From NCBI RefSeq assembly GCF_020166435.1, contig NZ_JAINZP010000008.1, positions 124,001 through 188,000 on the forward strand: DNA of 64,000 nt, written 5' to 3'. This document shows positions 10,008 to 19,415 of the stretch, piece by piece. This DNA is from Pectobacterium versatile. GTDB lineage: Bacteria > Pseudomonadota > Gammaproteobacteria > Enterobacterales > Enterobacteriaceae. Under the pieces are notes generated by a model that saw only the letters and a program-made list of their open reading frames with translations, made no database searches and was not told the origin of the DNA. The stretch's first letter is position 1. Each line of letters starts with the position of its first letter. Both the position numbers and the translations under genes were made by a program.

Positions 10008-10728
10008 TTTGACTCCTTGCTCCTCGCAGGAAGGGATTAGCTTGCAAATGCTGACAAGCTGCCAAACATCCGGCCATTACACCCAAAAGAACACAACAAG
10101 AATTGCTTTAACACAGGCTGTAATGAACGCTAGAAATACCGTTCACCAGGGCAGTCGCACCGCGATACCCCGACAGCAAGCTCAAGATAAATCACAAGTA
10201 TTACAAATCGCGTACCCCATAGGGAGGTAGCCGTATATTACGCCTGTAATCCCCTACAATAAATAGGTTTTTACGTGACCCAGACTAGGTTTTTGGCTTC
10301 AAATCAACTTTTCCACCAGGCGGCGTGAAAGACGATAATTGACCTCGCGCAATTTAAGCCTATTTCAGAAATTATATCCAGAGGCGTTTTTTGATCTAAA
10401 ACAATTTAACGCTTTTCTCGTGATTGTCGCGTTGCATTAATTTCCTTATTACACTAATTGTTAATGCAATGTGACTTTTAGGTTTAATTAAAATTAATTC
10501 AGCAATATAATTTTTACTTTCCGTTATCGATTATTCACATGCATTTTTTATCTTCTATTTTATGTCAAATTTCTATTTTTTCTTGCTGACAACGGCGCTG
10601 TATTTTCGCCGTGAATTCCCCTGCCTTTCCCCATGTACCGCCTGTTTGTAACGCGCCATGCCAAAGCGGAGACCAAAAGGCCTCCGCAGTGGTTACAGGT
10701 TAGGTGATACGTAGCAAGATGCTGCGAT
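10008..10728. other. Long non-coding region upstream of cydA
   Basis: A 721-bp region, very AT-rich between about 10360 and 10610, between cydA (start at 10007) and the 3' end of the YfaP/TPR gene. It must contain the cydA promoters. An FNR-like half site (TTGATCTAAAACAA, near 10391) and several TTAAT-rich tracts resembling ArcA targets are visible, but none is a full match. I see no convincing gene or RNA. Confidence 0.45.
10666..10687 (-). terminator. Hairpin after the YfaP/TPR gene
   Basis: The inverted repeat GCGGAG/CTCCGC with an inner CC-AAAA-GG lies about 40 bp beyond the stop codon of the gene at 10729. On the minus strand it is followed only by TTTGG, so terminator strength is uncertain. 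Confidence 0.5.
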
Positions 10729-11898
10729 TTACCTCTTCGCTTTCATGCGCTCAATAGCTTTATCGTAAACCGTGTTACTTTTCTCGCTTCTTGCCAGCTC
10801 ATAATGCTGGAGTGCATCGCTGAACTGACCCGCATTCTCGTAGATTTTTGCAATATTGTAGTACGAGCTGGCACGTGTGGTTGCCGCGTTGCTGCCATTT
10901 GCCAGCGCAATCGCTTTACGGTTGGCCCAAATGGCTTCGGCGATGTTGCCCCGCTTTTGATAGGTCAGGCCAAGGTTGCTATATGCCTGACCAAACGCGC
11001 TATCCTGATCGATCGCGGCCAGAAACAGTGTCGTGGCCTGCTCTAACTCACCACGTCCGTAGGCGGCTTCGCCGTCACGATTGAGGCTTTTTGCCAGCGC
11101 AGCATTTCCAGTAACGGAAGCTGCCGTCTGCGCAGAGTTAAGCACCATTGGCAGCGCATCGCTGTCCTTCACTTTGGTGAAATCGGCCTCGCCAACCGCA
11201 TTGATATCTTCAAAATCACCGTTAGGGTTAAGACGGAAAACCGTCCAGATATTCCCTGTCTTATTCAGTGGGACTGAATATGACCGTACCTGCGAGCTTC
11301 CAACATAGACAAATACTTTTGCACGGCTTGCAGAAAGCGCTAATGAATTCGCCTTCTCACTATTTGAATAATCATGAACGGCATAAATATAACTTTCGCC
11401 TAAACGCTTTTTATCAATCGTGATCGTTTCTGGGCCAAAACTATCTGTATCATCGACATCAAGATTAGCATCGCGTCCATTTTTGTGGCTGAAATAAATA
11501 TGATTACCCGGATAAATAAGATGGGAATCTAAATCATCAGGTTTTTCACCCCAGGTTAATACAATTCGCATCCCGTCCAGACTTTTCATTACTGGACTAA
11601 TCGCATAGGTCATACCATCACATGGGCATTTCACTACCAGATCGGAATACCCTGCTTTTTTAATGATCAGCAGACTGTCTTGATCGACGTCGAATGGTGC
11701 GTTGAGCGCCGCACGGCCTGCGACATCAGAGCGTGCAGTCACTGACTGCGCACCGTTCTTCTGTAAAATAACCGTTGCATCATCAATTTTTTTATCTTTG
11801 ACAGTCGCACTTAGCACTTCAATATTAATAGACTGTGCGCTGACTGCACAGGTAAATGTAGACAGTGCCAGAACTAGCGCTTTTATATTTCCTTTCAC
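10729..11898 (-). CDS. Exported YfaP-like (DUF2135) protein with C-terminal TPR repeats, function unknown
   Basis: A 389-residue precursor starting at a GTG (11898) with AAGGGG upstream. A signal peptide is expected to be cleaved after TCAVSA (residue 21). Residues about 22-100 look like a carboxypeptidase-regulatory or Ig-like beta domain. Residues about 108-225 carry the DUF2135/YfaP pattern (MRIVLTWGEKPDDLDSHLIY, LDVDDTDSFGPETITI). Residues about 265-385 form three TPR units (YGRGELEQATTLFLAAIDQD, AYSNLGLTYQKRGNIAEAIW, YYNIAKIYENAGQFSDALQH). Cysteines in KCPCDG may form a disulfide or bind metal. The protein probably acts in the periplasm in protein-protein contacts. It stands alone between the cyd and suc operons; the role is not known to me. 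Confidence 0.7.
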   Translation of the reverse strand: MKGNIKALVLALSTFTCAVSAQSINIEVLSATVKDKKIDDATVILQKNGAQSVTARSDVAGRAALNAPFDVDQDSLLIIKKAGYSDLVVKCPCDGMTYAISPVMKSLDGMRIVLTWGEKPDDLDSHLIYPGNHIYFSHKNGRDANLDVDDTDSFGPETITIDKKRLGESYIYAVHDYSNSEKANSLALSASRAKVFVYVGSSQVRSYSVPLNKTGNIWTVFRLNPNGDFEDINAVGEADFTKVKDSDALPMVLNSAQTAASVTGNAALAKSLNRDGEAAYGRGELEQATTLFLAAIDQDSAFGQAYSNLGLTYQKRGNIAEAIWANRKAIALANGSNAATTRASSYYNIAKIYENAGQFSDALQHYELARSEKSNTVYDKAIERMKAKR

Positions 11899-12068
11899 AC
11901 AACATCCCCTTAAGGCAAATTAATTAATCATTCCCTGCTTACACATCAAAAATGAGGTAATCATCACTTCTGTTTATCGCTAACGGCCCTTTGCAGGCGC
12001 GCGAATTATCCAATAAAACCCCGTAGAAGTCATGCGTAACTCAATTATGCCCGAAAGCCAAATTTGAA

Positions 12069-12093
12069 TAAAAAAAGCCACCCGAAGGTGGCT
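12069..12093 (-). terminator. Rho-independent terminator of the sdh-suc operon
   Basis: The stem AGCCACC-CGAA-GGTGGCT is followed on the minus strand by a run of seven U residues. It lies 24 bp beyond the sucD stop codon. Confidence 0.9.
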
Positions 12094-12116
12094 GGTATAT
12101 TTAATCGACTCATCGA

Positions 12117-12989
12117 TTAACGTGATAATATCGCTTTTACTGCATCGCCGATATCCGCCAGGCTGCGAACGGTTTTAACACCCGCCGCTTCTAACGCTGC
12201 GAATTTATCGTCAGCGGTACCTTTACCACCCGCGATGATGGCGCCAGCGTGGCCCATGCGCTTACCTTTCGGTGCCGTCACACCTGCGATGTAACCGACA
12301 ACTGGTTTCGTCACGTGCTCTTTAATGTACGCCGCCGCTTCTTCTTCTGCCGTACCACCGATTTCACCGATCATCACGATGGCTTCCGTCTGTGGATCCT
12401 GCTCAAACAGCTTCAGAATATCGATGAAGTTAGAACCTGGGATCGGGTCGCCGCCGATACCTACACAGCTGGACTGACCCAGACCAGCATCGGTCGTTTG
12501 CTTCACGGCTTCATACGTCAGGGTACCAGAACGAGAAACGATACCGACTTTACCCGGCAGGTGAATATGGCCCGGCATAATACCGATTTTACATTCGCCC
12601 GGCGTGATCACACCTGGGCAGTTCGGGCCGATCATCCGCGCGCCGCTCTGATCGAGTTTCACTTTCACCGTCAGCATATCCAGCGTAGGGATACCTTCGG
12701 TGATACAGATAATCAACTCGATGCCTGCGTCAATCGCTTCCAGAATGGAGTCTTTACAGAACGGAGCAGGAACGTAGATAACGGATGCCGTTGCCCCCGT
12801 CGCTTCTACCGCTTCACGTACCGTATTAAATACGGGCAGACCCAGATGTTCCGTGCCACCTTTACCCGGCGTCACACCACCAACCATTTGCGTACCGTAA
12901 GCAAGTGCTTGCTCAGAGTGGAATGTCCCCTGACTACCGGTAAAACCCTGACAGATAACTTTGGTATTTTTATTAATCAGAATGGACAT
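12117..12989 (-). CDS. sucD: Succinyl-CoA synthetase alpha subunit
   Basis: With SucC, this enzyme converts succinyl-CoA to succinate with phosphorylation of ADP/GDP in the TCA cycle. The 290-residue subunit has the CoA-binding Rossmann domain at the N-terminus ([19 protein letters not shown]). The phosphohistidine loop lies near residue 246 ([15 protein letters not shown]). Length is one residue more than in E. coli. It starts inside the sucC stop codon (TAATG), indicating coupled translation, and ends the operon before a strong terminator. Confidence 0.98.
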   Translation of the reverse strand: MSILINKNTKVICQGFTGSQGTFHSEQALAYGTQMVGGVTPGKGGTEHLGLPVFNTVREAVEATGATASVIYVPAPFCKDSILEAIDAGIELIICITEGIPTLDMLTVKVKLDQSGARMIGPNCPGVITPGECKIGIMPGHIHLPGKVGIVSRSGTLTYEAVKQTTDAGLGQSSCVGIGGDPIPGSNFIDILKLFEQDPQTEAIVMIGEIGGTAEEEAAAYIKEHVTKPVVGYIAGVTAPKGKRMGHAGAIIAGGKGTADDKFAALEAAGVKTVRSLADIGDAVKAILSR

Positions 12990-14155
12990 TATTTATCCCC
13001 CACTGCTGCAACAACCTGCTGAGCCGCACCCGTCAGGCTGGTCGCGGCAATAATATTCAGGCCGCTATCCGCCAGTTTCTTGGCACCCAGTTCCGCATTG
13101 TTTCCTTCAAGACGTACAACAACCGGTACGTTAACGCCCACTTCGGCTACGGCACCGATGATGCCATCAGCGATCAAATCGCAACGTACGATGCCACCAA
13201 AGATGTTAACAAAGACGGCTTTTACCTTGTCGTCAGACAGGATGATTTTGAATGCTTCAGTAACACGTTCTTTCGTCGCGCCACCGCCTACATCGAGGAA
13301 GTTAGCAGGAGAACCGCCGTGCAGCTTCACGATGTCCATCGTGCCCATCGCCAGACCCGCACCGTTCACCATACAGCCAATGTTGCCGTCCAACGCAACA
13401 TAGTTCAGTTCCCACTGCGCCGCATGGGCTTCACGGGAATCTTCCTGACTTGGGTCACGCATTTCACGCAGCTCAGGCTGACGGAACAGGGCATTACCGT
13501 CCGCACCCAGTTTGCCATCCAGACAGATCAGATCGCCCTGCTTGGTGATAACCAGCGGGTTGATTTCTACCAGAGCCAGATCGCGCTCAAGGAACAGCGT
13601 CGCCAGACCCATAAAGATTTTGGTGAACTGAGCCACTTGCTTACCGCTCAGACCCAGTTTGAAGGCCAATTCACGGCCCTGATAAGGCTGTGGGCCGACC
13701 AGTGGATCGATCGCCGCTTTATGAATCAGCTCCGGCGTTTCTTCCGCCACTTTTTCAATTTCTACGCCACCTTCGGTAGACGCCATGAACACCACGCGAC
13801 GCGTGCCACGGTCAACAACCGCGCCCAGATACAGCTCTTTGTCGATATCCGTTGCGGCTTCAACCAGGATCTGATGAACCGGCTGACCTTGTGCGTCAGT
13901 TTGATAAGTAACGAGTTTTTTACCCAGCCAGTTTTCAGCAAAGGCGCGGATATCTTCTTTATTGCTGACGACTTTAACGCCGCCCGCTTTACCGCGGCCA
14001 CCAGCGTGAACCTGACATTTTACGACCCACGGACCCGCACCAATTTTAGACGCGGCTTCTTCCGCTTCACGCGGTGTGGTACAGGCATAGCCGGTTGGTG
14101 CCGGTAAACCATATCGAGCAAAGAGTTGTTTTGCCTGATACTCGTGTAAATTCAT
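12989..14155 (-). CDS. sucC: Succinyl-CoA synthetase beta subunit
   Basis: SucC is the ATP-grasp subunit holding the nucleotide and succinate sites. The 388-residue protein, the same length as in E. coli, begins [20 protein letters not shown]. It contains [18 protein letters not shown] (nucleotide binding), EINPLV and [17 protein letters not shown] in the ligase domain. It overlaps sucD by one base and is separated from sucB by a 202-bp gap that contains a hairpin. Confidence 0.98.
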   Translation of the reverse strand: MNLHEYQAKQLFARYGLPAPTGYACTTPREAEEAASKIGAGPWVVKCQVHAGGRGKAGGVKVVSNKEDIRAFAENWLGKKLVTYQTDAQGQPVHQILVEAATDIDKELYLGAVVDRGTRRVVFMASTEGGVEIEKVAEETPELIHKAAIDPLVGPQPYQGRELAFKLGLSGKQVAQFTKIFMGLATLFLERDLALVEINPLVITKQGDLICLDGKLGADGNALFRQPELREMRDPSQEDSREAHAAQWELNYVALDGNIGCMVNGAGLAMGTMDIVKLHGGSPANFLDVGGGATKERVTEAFKIILSDDKVKAVFVNIFGGIVRCDLIADGIIGAVAEVGVNVPVVVRLEGNNAELGAKKLADSGLNIIAATSLTGAAQQVVAAVGDK

Positions 14156-14310
14156 GATGTTCTATCCATTTAGGTTTGGAGATAAGTCGGCAGACGGTTT
14201 TTCATCACCGAATCTTTCGGTAGCGAAAATCGCCATTAACTCTCTGATATATTTGGATAACGCCGTTGAGAAAAAACGGCCTGCATAGCACATAATCTGG
14301 TATATCGTTT

Positions 14311-14340
14311 CGGGCGGAAACCGTCAGGGTTATCCGCCCG
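14311..14340 (-). repeat. Hairpin in the sucB-sucC gap
   Basis: A perfect 8-bp stem CGGGCGGA/TCCGCCCG, with additional imperfect pairing inside, sits 17 bp downstream of the sucB stop and about 155 bp before sucC. There is no U tract. It may be a processing or stability element that sets the ratio of sucAB to sucCD message. Confidence 0.6.
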
Positions 14341-14357
14341 AGAGCCTATCTGTCGGA

Positions 14358-15584
14358 CTAAACGTCTAACAGTAGACGCGCTGGATCTTCCAGCATCTCT
14401 TTCACTGTCACCAGGAAGCCAACGGACTCACGGCCGTCAACCAAACGGTGATCGTAAGACAGCGCCAGATACATCATCGGCAGAATAACGACCTGACCAT
14501 CAACCGCCATCGGGCGATCTTTAATGGCGTGCATACCCAGAATCGCACTCTGCGGTGGGTTGATGATCGGGGTAGACATCAGAGAACCAAAGACGCCGCC
14601 GTTGGTAATCGTGAAGTTGCCACCCAGCAATTCTTCAACCGTCAGTTTGCCGTCACGGCCTTTCACAGCCAGCTCTTTGATACGCTTCTCGATGTCGGCC
14701 ATGCCCAGCGCATCCACATCACGCAGCACTGGCGTAACCAGACCACGCGGGGTAGATACCGCGATGCTGACATCGAAGTAGTTGTGGTAAACCACATCTT
14801 CGCCATCAATAGACGCATTCACTTCTGGATAACGCTTCAGCGCTTCGACCACGGCTTTGATGTAGAAGGACATGAAACCCAGACGCACACCGTGACGCTT
14901 CTCAAATGCGTCGCCGTACTGCTTGCGCAGATCCATGATTGGCTGCATGTTGATTTCGTTGAAGGTCGTCAACATTGCCGTGCTGTTTTTCGCTTCCAGC
15001 AGACGTTCTGCAACACGCTTACGCAGACGCGTCATCGGTACGCGTTTTTCGCTGCGCGCGCCCAGAGCGGGTGCCGGAGAAGCCGCCGGAGCCTCGGACT
15101 TAGCCGCTTTAGCAGGCTCTTTCTTCTGGGCAGCCAAATGCTTATCCACGTCTTCACGGGTAATTCGACCGCCTACGCCGCTGCCTTTGATCGCAGCCGC
15201 ATCGAGATCGTGCTCTGCAATCAAACGGCGAATCGCCGGGCTGAGCGCATCGCTGTTCTCTTCTTCCAGACCAGCCGTATGGCGCTGTGACGGTGTTGAT
15301 TCTTTGCTCTGTGACTTCTCGCTGGTTTCTTTACCAGAGCTGTCGCCACGACGAATGCGACCCAGCAGCTGGCGAGACGTTACCGTAGCACCTTCCTCTT
15401 CCAGTATGGCATCCAGGATGCCGGCTTCAGTGGCAGGCACTTCCAGCACAACCTTGTCAGTTTCAATTTCAACCAGTACTTCATCGCGCTGAACGCTATC
15501 GCCTGGTTTTTTATGCCAGGTAGCAACAGTGGCGTCAGCGACGGATTCAGGCAGGTCGGGTACATGAATATCTACGCTACTCAT
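14358..15584 (-). CDS. sucB: 2-oxoglutarate dehydrogenase E2 (dihydrolipoyl succinyltransferase)
   Basis: The core of the 2-oxoglutarate dehydrogenase complex, transferring succinyl groups to CoA. The 408-residue protein has an N-terminal lipoyl domain with the lipoylated lysine at residue 44 ([11 protein letters not shown]) and a Ser/Glu/Lys-rich linker. The peripheral-subunit-binding domain lies at about 114-150 ([20 protein letters not shown]). The catalytic domain contains the active-site motif [10 protein letters not shown] (His about 379, Asp about 383). It starts 15 bp after sucA and is followed by a hairpin before sucC. Confidence 0.98.
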   Translation of the reverse strand: MSSVDIHVPDLPESVADATVATWHKKPGDSVQRDEVLVEIETDKVVLEVPATEAGILDAILEEEGATVTSRQLLGRIRRGDSSGKETSEKSQSKESTPSQRHTAGLEEENSDALSPAIRRLIAEHDLDAAAIKGSGVGGRITREDVDKHLAAQKKEPAKAAKSEAPAASPAPALGARSEKRVPMTRLRKRVAERLLEAKNSTAMLTTFNEINMQPIMDLRKQYGDAFEKRHGVRLGFMSFYIKAVVEALKRYPEVNASIDGEDVVYHNYFDVSIAVSTPRGLVTPVLRDVDALGMADIEKRIKELAVKGRDGKLTVEELLGGNFTITNGGVFGSLMSTPIINPPQSAILGMHAIKDRPMAVDGQVVILPMMYLALSYDHRLVDGRESVGFLVTVKEMLEDPARLLLDV

Positions 15585-15599
15585 TATCTATCCTTTTAT

Positions 15600-18407
15600 T
15601 TAATCAACGTTCAGCGCGTCATCAACCAGATCTTGCTGTTGTTTCTGGTGTACGGACATATAGCCAACGGCGGGTGATGCAGACGCCGGGCGTCCTGCGT
15701 AACGTAAAGAAGCCCCAAACGGAATCACTTCACGGAAATGGTGCTGACTGCAATACCAGGCTCCCTGATTCAGCGGCTCTTCCTGACACCACACGAAATC
15801 GTGAACATGGGCAAACGATTCCAGCGCAGCTTGAACGGCCTGATGCGGGAACGGATAAAGCTGTTCGATACGGACGATCGCGACATCTTTTTGCTCGTTC
15901 TTGCGACGCTTTTCCAGCAAATCATAGTAGACCTTACCGGAACAAAGCACGACACGCTTCACGGCTGCCGGATCTAATTCTTCTACTTCACCAATCGCCG
16001 GCTGGAAGGAACCATTTGCCAGTTCATCCAGTGAAGATATCGCCAGCGGATGGCGCAACAGCGATTTCGGTGACATGACCACCAGCGGACGACGCATACC
16101 GCGCAGCGCCTGACGGCGAAGCATGTGATACACCTGTGCTGGCGTTGACGGAATACAGACCTGCATGTTTTGCTCAGCGCACAATTGCAGATAACGCTCC
16201 AGTCTAGCAGATGAGTGCTCTGGGCCCTGACCTTCGTAACCGTGCGGCAGCAGCATGACCAGACCACACATCCGGCCCCACTTCTGCTCACCGGAGCTGA
16301 TGAACTGATCGATAACGACCTGCGCACCGTTGGCGAAGTCACCAAACTGCGCTTCCCAGATGGTCAGGGTGCGTGGTTCTGCGGTCGCATAGCCGTATTC
16401 AAACGCCAGAATCGCCTCTTCAGACAATACGGAGTCCCAAACATTGAACTCGCCCTGCCCGTTGTGTACGTGGTTCAACGGCGTGTAGCTGGAACCATTT
16501 TTCTGGTTATGCACCACAGCATGGCGATGGAAGAACGTACCGCGACCGCTGTCCTCACCAGACAAGCGAATCGGAATGCCTTCATCGACCAACGTGGCGT
16601 AAGCCAGCATTTCTGCCCCGCCCCAGTCAAATGGTTTGTTGCCCGCAGCCATTTCGGCACGGTCGGTATAGACTTTGGCAACACGAGGATGGATTTCAAT
16701 CCCTTCTGGCACTTCGCTGATACGCTTTGCCAGTTCCTGCAAACGTTTCATTTCCGTTGCATGCGGATAAGGTTCATCCCACTCATGGTTCAGATACGGC
16801 GTCCAGGTAAAGGACTGCATATCCATCTGACGCCATTCTTCCACCACGCATTCACCCGCATCCAGCGCATCGCGGTACAGGTTGACCATCTCGGTGGCAT
16901 CTTCCAGCGTGATGGATTTTTCCTGCTCCAGACGATCGGCGTATACCTTACGCGGCGTCGGGTGTTTCTTGATCTTCTGGTACATCATCGGCTGCGTTGC
17001 ACTTGGCTCGTCAGCTTCGTTATGACCATGACGGCGATAACAAATCAGATCGATGAACACATCGCGCTTAAATTCATTACGGAAATCCAGCGCCAGACGC
17101 GTAACAAACGCCACCGCTTCCGGGTCGTCTGCGTTAACGTGGAAAATCGGTGCCTGTACCATTTTACCGATATCGGTACAGTACTCGGTGGAACGGATAT
17201 CCAGCGGGTTAGACGTGGTGAAGCCGATACGGTTGTTGATAACAATACGCAGCGTGCCGCCAACTTCGTAGCCACGCACCGTCGACATATTCAACAGTTC
17301 CTGAACCACACCCTGACCACTGACTGCCGCATCGCCGTGAATGGTGATTGGCAGAACACGTGGACCACTCTGGCTATTCAGACGATCGAGACGCGCACGT
17401 ACCGAGCCCGTCACTACCGGACTGACAATCTCCAGGTGCGATGGGTTAAACGCCAGCGCCAAATGCACCAGACCGCCAGCCGTCTCGAATTCAGACGAGA
17501 AGCCCTGGTGATATTTCACGTCACCGGTGCCCAAGTGTTCTTTATGCTTACCGGCAAATTCGTCGAACAGATCCTGAGATTTTTTGCCCAATACGTTGAT
17601 CAGCACGTTGAGGCGGCCACGGTGTGCCATCCCCAATACCACTTCGCGAGTATCGTTTGCACCCGCATGGCGAATCAGCTCTTTCAGCATCGGAACCAGT
17701 GCATCACCGCCTTCCAGCGAGAAACGCTTGGCGCCAGGATATTTGGCACCCAGATAACGCTCCAGCCCTTCAGCTGCGGTTAACTCTTGCAGGAAACGAC
17801 GTTTCTCTTCCAGAGAGAATGACGGCTGCCCCATTACCGATTCGATACGCTGCTGGATCCAGCGTTTCTCTTCCGTACTGGTCATGTGCATATATTCCGC
17901 ACCGATAGAACCGCAATAGGTGCGTTTCAGTGCGTCATACAGATCTTCCAGCTTCATGGTGTCTTTGCCAATGGCAAAAGACCCCACGTTGAAAGATTCC
18001 TGTAGGTCATCCTGCGTCAGATTGTGGTAATCCAGATCCAATTCTGCAACAGGTTCCTGCGGGCGCAGGAAGATCGGGTCAAGGTTAGCTTGCTGATGTC
18101 CACGGAAGCGGAACGCATTGATCAGCTGCAATACCTTGACCTGCTTAGCATCAATATCGGGATCGGTGACTGACGAGGTAAAGCGCGAAGAGTCTTTCGC
18201 CAGACGGCGGAAATATTCACGCGTTTTGGAATGGAGTTGATCCGGTTTGACCCCACTCGTAGGCAATTGCTGGAAGATAGAGCGCCAGCTATGTTCGATC
18301 GAGTCAGGATCGGTTAAAAAATCTTCATAGAGTTGCTCTATGTAGGACTGATTCGCACCCGCCAAATAGGAGGAATCCAGCCAGGCCTTCATCGCGCCGT
18401 TCTGCAT
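15600..18407 (-). CDS. sucA: 2-oxoglutarate dehydrogenase E1 component
   Basis: The thiamine-diphosphate-dependent decarboxylase of the 2-oxoglutarate dehydrogenase complex. The 935-residue protein (933 in E. coli) begins MQNGAMKAWLDSSYLAGANQ. It contains the ThDP-binding region GDAAVSGQGVVQE with NNRIGFTTSNP, and the transketolase-like domain with LSGEDSGRGTFFHRHAV. SucB and the lipoamide dehydrogenase (not in this window) complete the complex. Between sdhB and sucA lie two large hairpins, so read-through from the sdh promoter is likely to be modulated. Confidence 0.98.
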   Translation of the reverse strand: MQNGAMKAWLDSSYLAGANQSYIEQLYEDFLTDPDSIEHSWRSIFQQLPTSGVKPDQLHSKTREYFRRLAKDSSRFTSSVTDPDIDAKQVKVLQLINAFRFRGHQQANLDPIFLRPQEPVAELDLDYHNLTQDDLQESFNVGSFAIGKDTMKLEDLYDALKRTYCGSIGAEYMHMTSTEEKRWIQQRIESVMGQPSFSLEEKRRFLQELTAAEGLERYLGAKYPGAKRFSLEGGDALVPMLKELIRHAGANDTREVVLGMAHRGRLNVLINVLGKKSQDLFDEFAGKHKEHLGTGDVKYHQGFSSEFETAGGLVHLALAFNPSHLEIVSPVVTGSVRARLDRLNSQSGPRVLPITIHGDAAVSGQGVVQELLNMSTVRGYEVGGTLRIVINNRIGFTTSNPLDIRSTEYCTDIGKMVQAPIFHVNADDPEAVAFVTRLALDFRNEFKRDVFIDLICYRRHGHNEADEPSATQPMMYQKIKKHPTPRKVYADRLEQEKSITLEDATEMVNLYRDALDAGECVVEEWRQMDMQSFTWTPYLNHEWDEPYPHATEMKRLQELAKRISEVPEGIEIHPRVAKVYTDRAEMAAGNKPFDWGGAEMLAYATLVDEGIPIRLSGEDSGRGTFFHRHAVVHNQKNGSSYTPLNHVHNGQGEFNVWDSVLSEEAILAFEYGYATAEPRTLTIWEAQFGDFANGAQVVIDQFISSGEQKWGRMCGLVMLLPHGYEGQGPEHSSARLERYLQLCAEQNMQVCIPSTPAQVYHMLRRQALRGMRRPLVVMSPKSLLRHPLAISSLDELANGSFQPAIGEVEELDPAAVKRVVLCSGKVYYDLLEKRRKNEQKDVAIVRIEQLYPFPHQAVQAALESFAHVHDFVWCQEEPLNQGAWYCSQHHFREVIPFGASLRYAGRPASASPAVGYMSVHQKQQQDLVDDALNVD

Positions 18408-18539
18408 TATGATCCCTTAAGCTAATAAGCTTCAGTTTTCGCCGTGGTTAACATGTAATTAGTATCCGTATATTGTTCGCCGTAAAAACGGTTCACTTGT
18501 CGTACTTCGGTACGCGCTTAGGGTATCCATCCCCCCTAA

Positions 18540-18589
18540 GGAACCTTTAAAAACCGGTTCGGGCGCGTAAGCCGGTTTTTAAAGGTTTC
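18540..18589 (-). repeat. Long perfect hairpin in the sdhB-sucA gap
   Basis: The arms at 18542-18557 and 18572-18587 form a perfect 16-bp stem (AACCTTTAAAAACCGG and its complement) around a 14-nt loop, extended by two further pairs. There is no U tract on the minus strand after it. It is the first of two stacked hairpins at this junction. Confidence 0.75.
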
Positions 18590-18594
18590 CTGCG

Positions 18595-18626
18595 CTCCCT
18601 CTGAAGAATAGCAACTTCAGAGGGAG
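18595..18626 (-). repeat. Second perfect hairpin in the sdhB-sucA gap
   Basis: A perfect 12-bp stem CTCCCTCTGAAG/CTTCAGAGGGAG with an 8-nt loop, about 57 bp after the sdhB stop. Position fits a partial terminator or mRNA stabiliser for the sdhCDAB part of the transcript. Confidence 0.75.
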
Positions 18627-18682
18627 ATACATGTTTTACTACTTAATCTTTATGCAATAACACGTTACGTACTGATTATCCG

Positions 18683-19399
18683 TTACGCGCTGCGGTGCAA
18701 CAGCATAGATTTAATATGGCCAATAGCCTTAGTCGGGTTCAGCCCTTTCGGACACACGTTGACGCAGTTCATGATGCCGTGGCAGCGGAAGACGCTGAAT
18801 GCATCGTCCAGATCGTCCAGTCGTGGATTACTTTCCGTATCGCGACTGTCAATCAGGAAACGATACGCCGCCAGCAGCCCCGCAGGTCCAACAAACTTGT
18901 CAGGGTTCCACCAGAACGATGGGCAAGACGTTGAACAGCAGGCACACATGATGCATTCATACAACCCATCCAGTTTGGCACGTTGTTCTGGCGATTGCAG
19001 ATGTTCGCGCGCCGGCGGATTTTTCCCATTATTCAACAGGTAAGGCTTTATTTTCTCATATTGAGCATAGAACTGCCCCATGTCCACTACCAAATCACGC
19101 ACAACGGGTAATCCCGGTAAAGGACGGATAACAATTTTGCCTTTTCCACGCTGTAACGCGGAAACAGGCGTAATACAGGCCAGCCCGTTTTTACCGTTCA
19201 TGTTAACGCCGTCAGAACCACAGACGCCTTCACGGCAGGAACGACGAAATGAGAGCGTCGGATCCTGTTCTTTCAGCAGCATCAGCGCATCCAGCAGCAT
19301 CATGTCGCGGCCTTCTTCCGCCTCTAACTGATAATCCTGCATCCGCGGAGCATCATCAACATCCGGGTTGTAACGATAAATAGAAAATTCGAGTTTCAT
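18683..19399 (-). CDS. sdhB: Succinate dehydrogenase iron-sulfur subunit
   Basis: SdhB carries electrons from the flavin of SdhA to ubiquinone at the membrane anchors. The 238-residue protein has three cysteine clusters in the standard order: CREGVCGSDG with a later Cys for [2Fe-2S], CIMCACCSTSCPSFW for [4Fe-4S], and CHGIMNCVNVCPKGLNP for [3Fe-4S]. Its length equals that in E. coli. It lies 16 bp after sdhA and is the last gene of sdhCDAB. Confidence 0.98.
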   Translation of the reverse strand: MKLEFSIYRYNPDVDDAPRMQDYQLEAEEGRDMMLLDALMLLKEQDPTLSFRRSCREGVCGSDGVNMNGKNGLACITPVSALQRGKGKIVIRPLPGLPVVRDLVVDMGQFYAQYEKIKPYLLNNGKNPPAREHLQSPEQRAKLDGLYECIMCACCSTSCPSFWWNPDKFVGPAGLLAAYRFLIDSRDTESNPRLDDLDDAFSVFRCHGIMNCVNVCPKGLNPTKAIGHIKSMLLHRSA

Positions 19400-19415
19400 C
19401 GTTTGATCTCCGCGA

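Noticed and set aside
10021-10230. Plus-strand frame continuing past the cydA start
   Set aside because: Mostly antisense to cydA, and the remaining part lies in its promoter region; no ribosome-binding site.
12249-14107. Long plus-strand frames over sucD and sucC (257 and 262 codons)
   Set aside because: Antisense shadows of two certain genes, created by codon bias of the sense strand.
16215-17783. A 522-codon plus-strand open frame
   Set aside because: It lies entirely antisense to sucA, whose frame is a clear full-length match. The antisense product has no motif and no ribosome-binding site.
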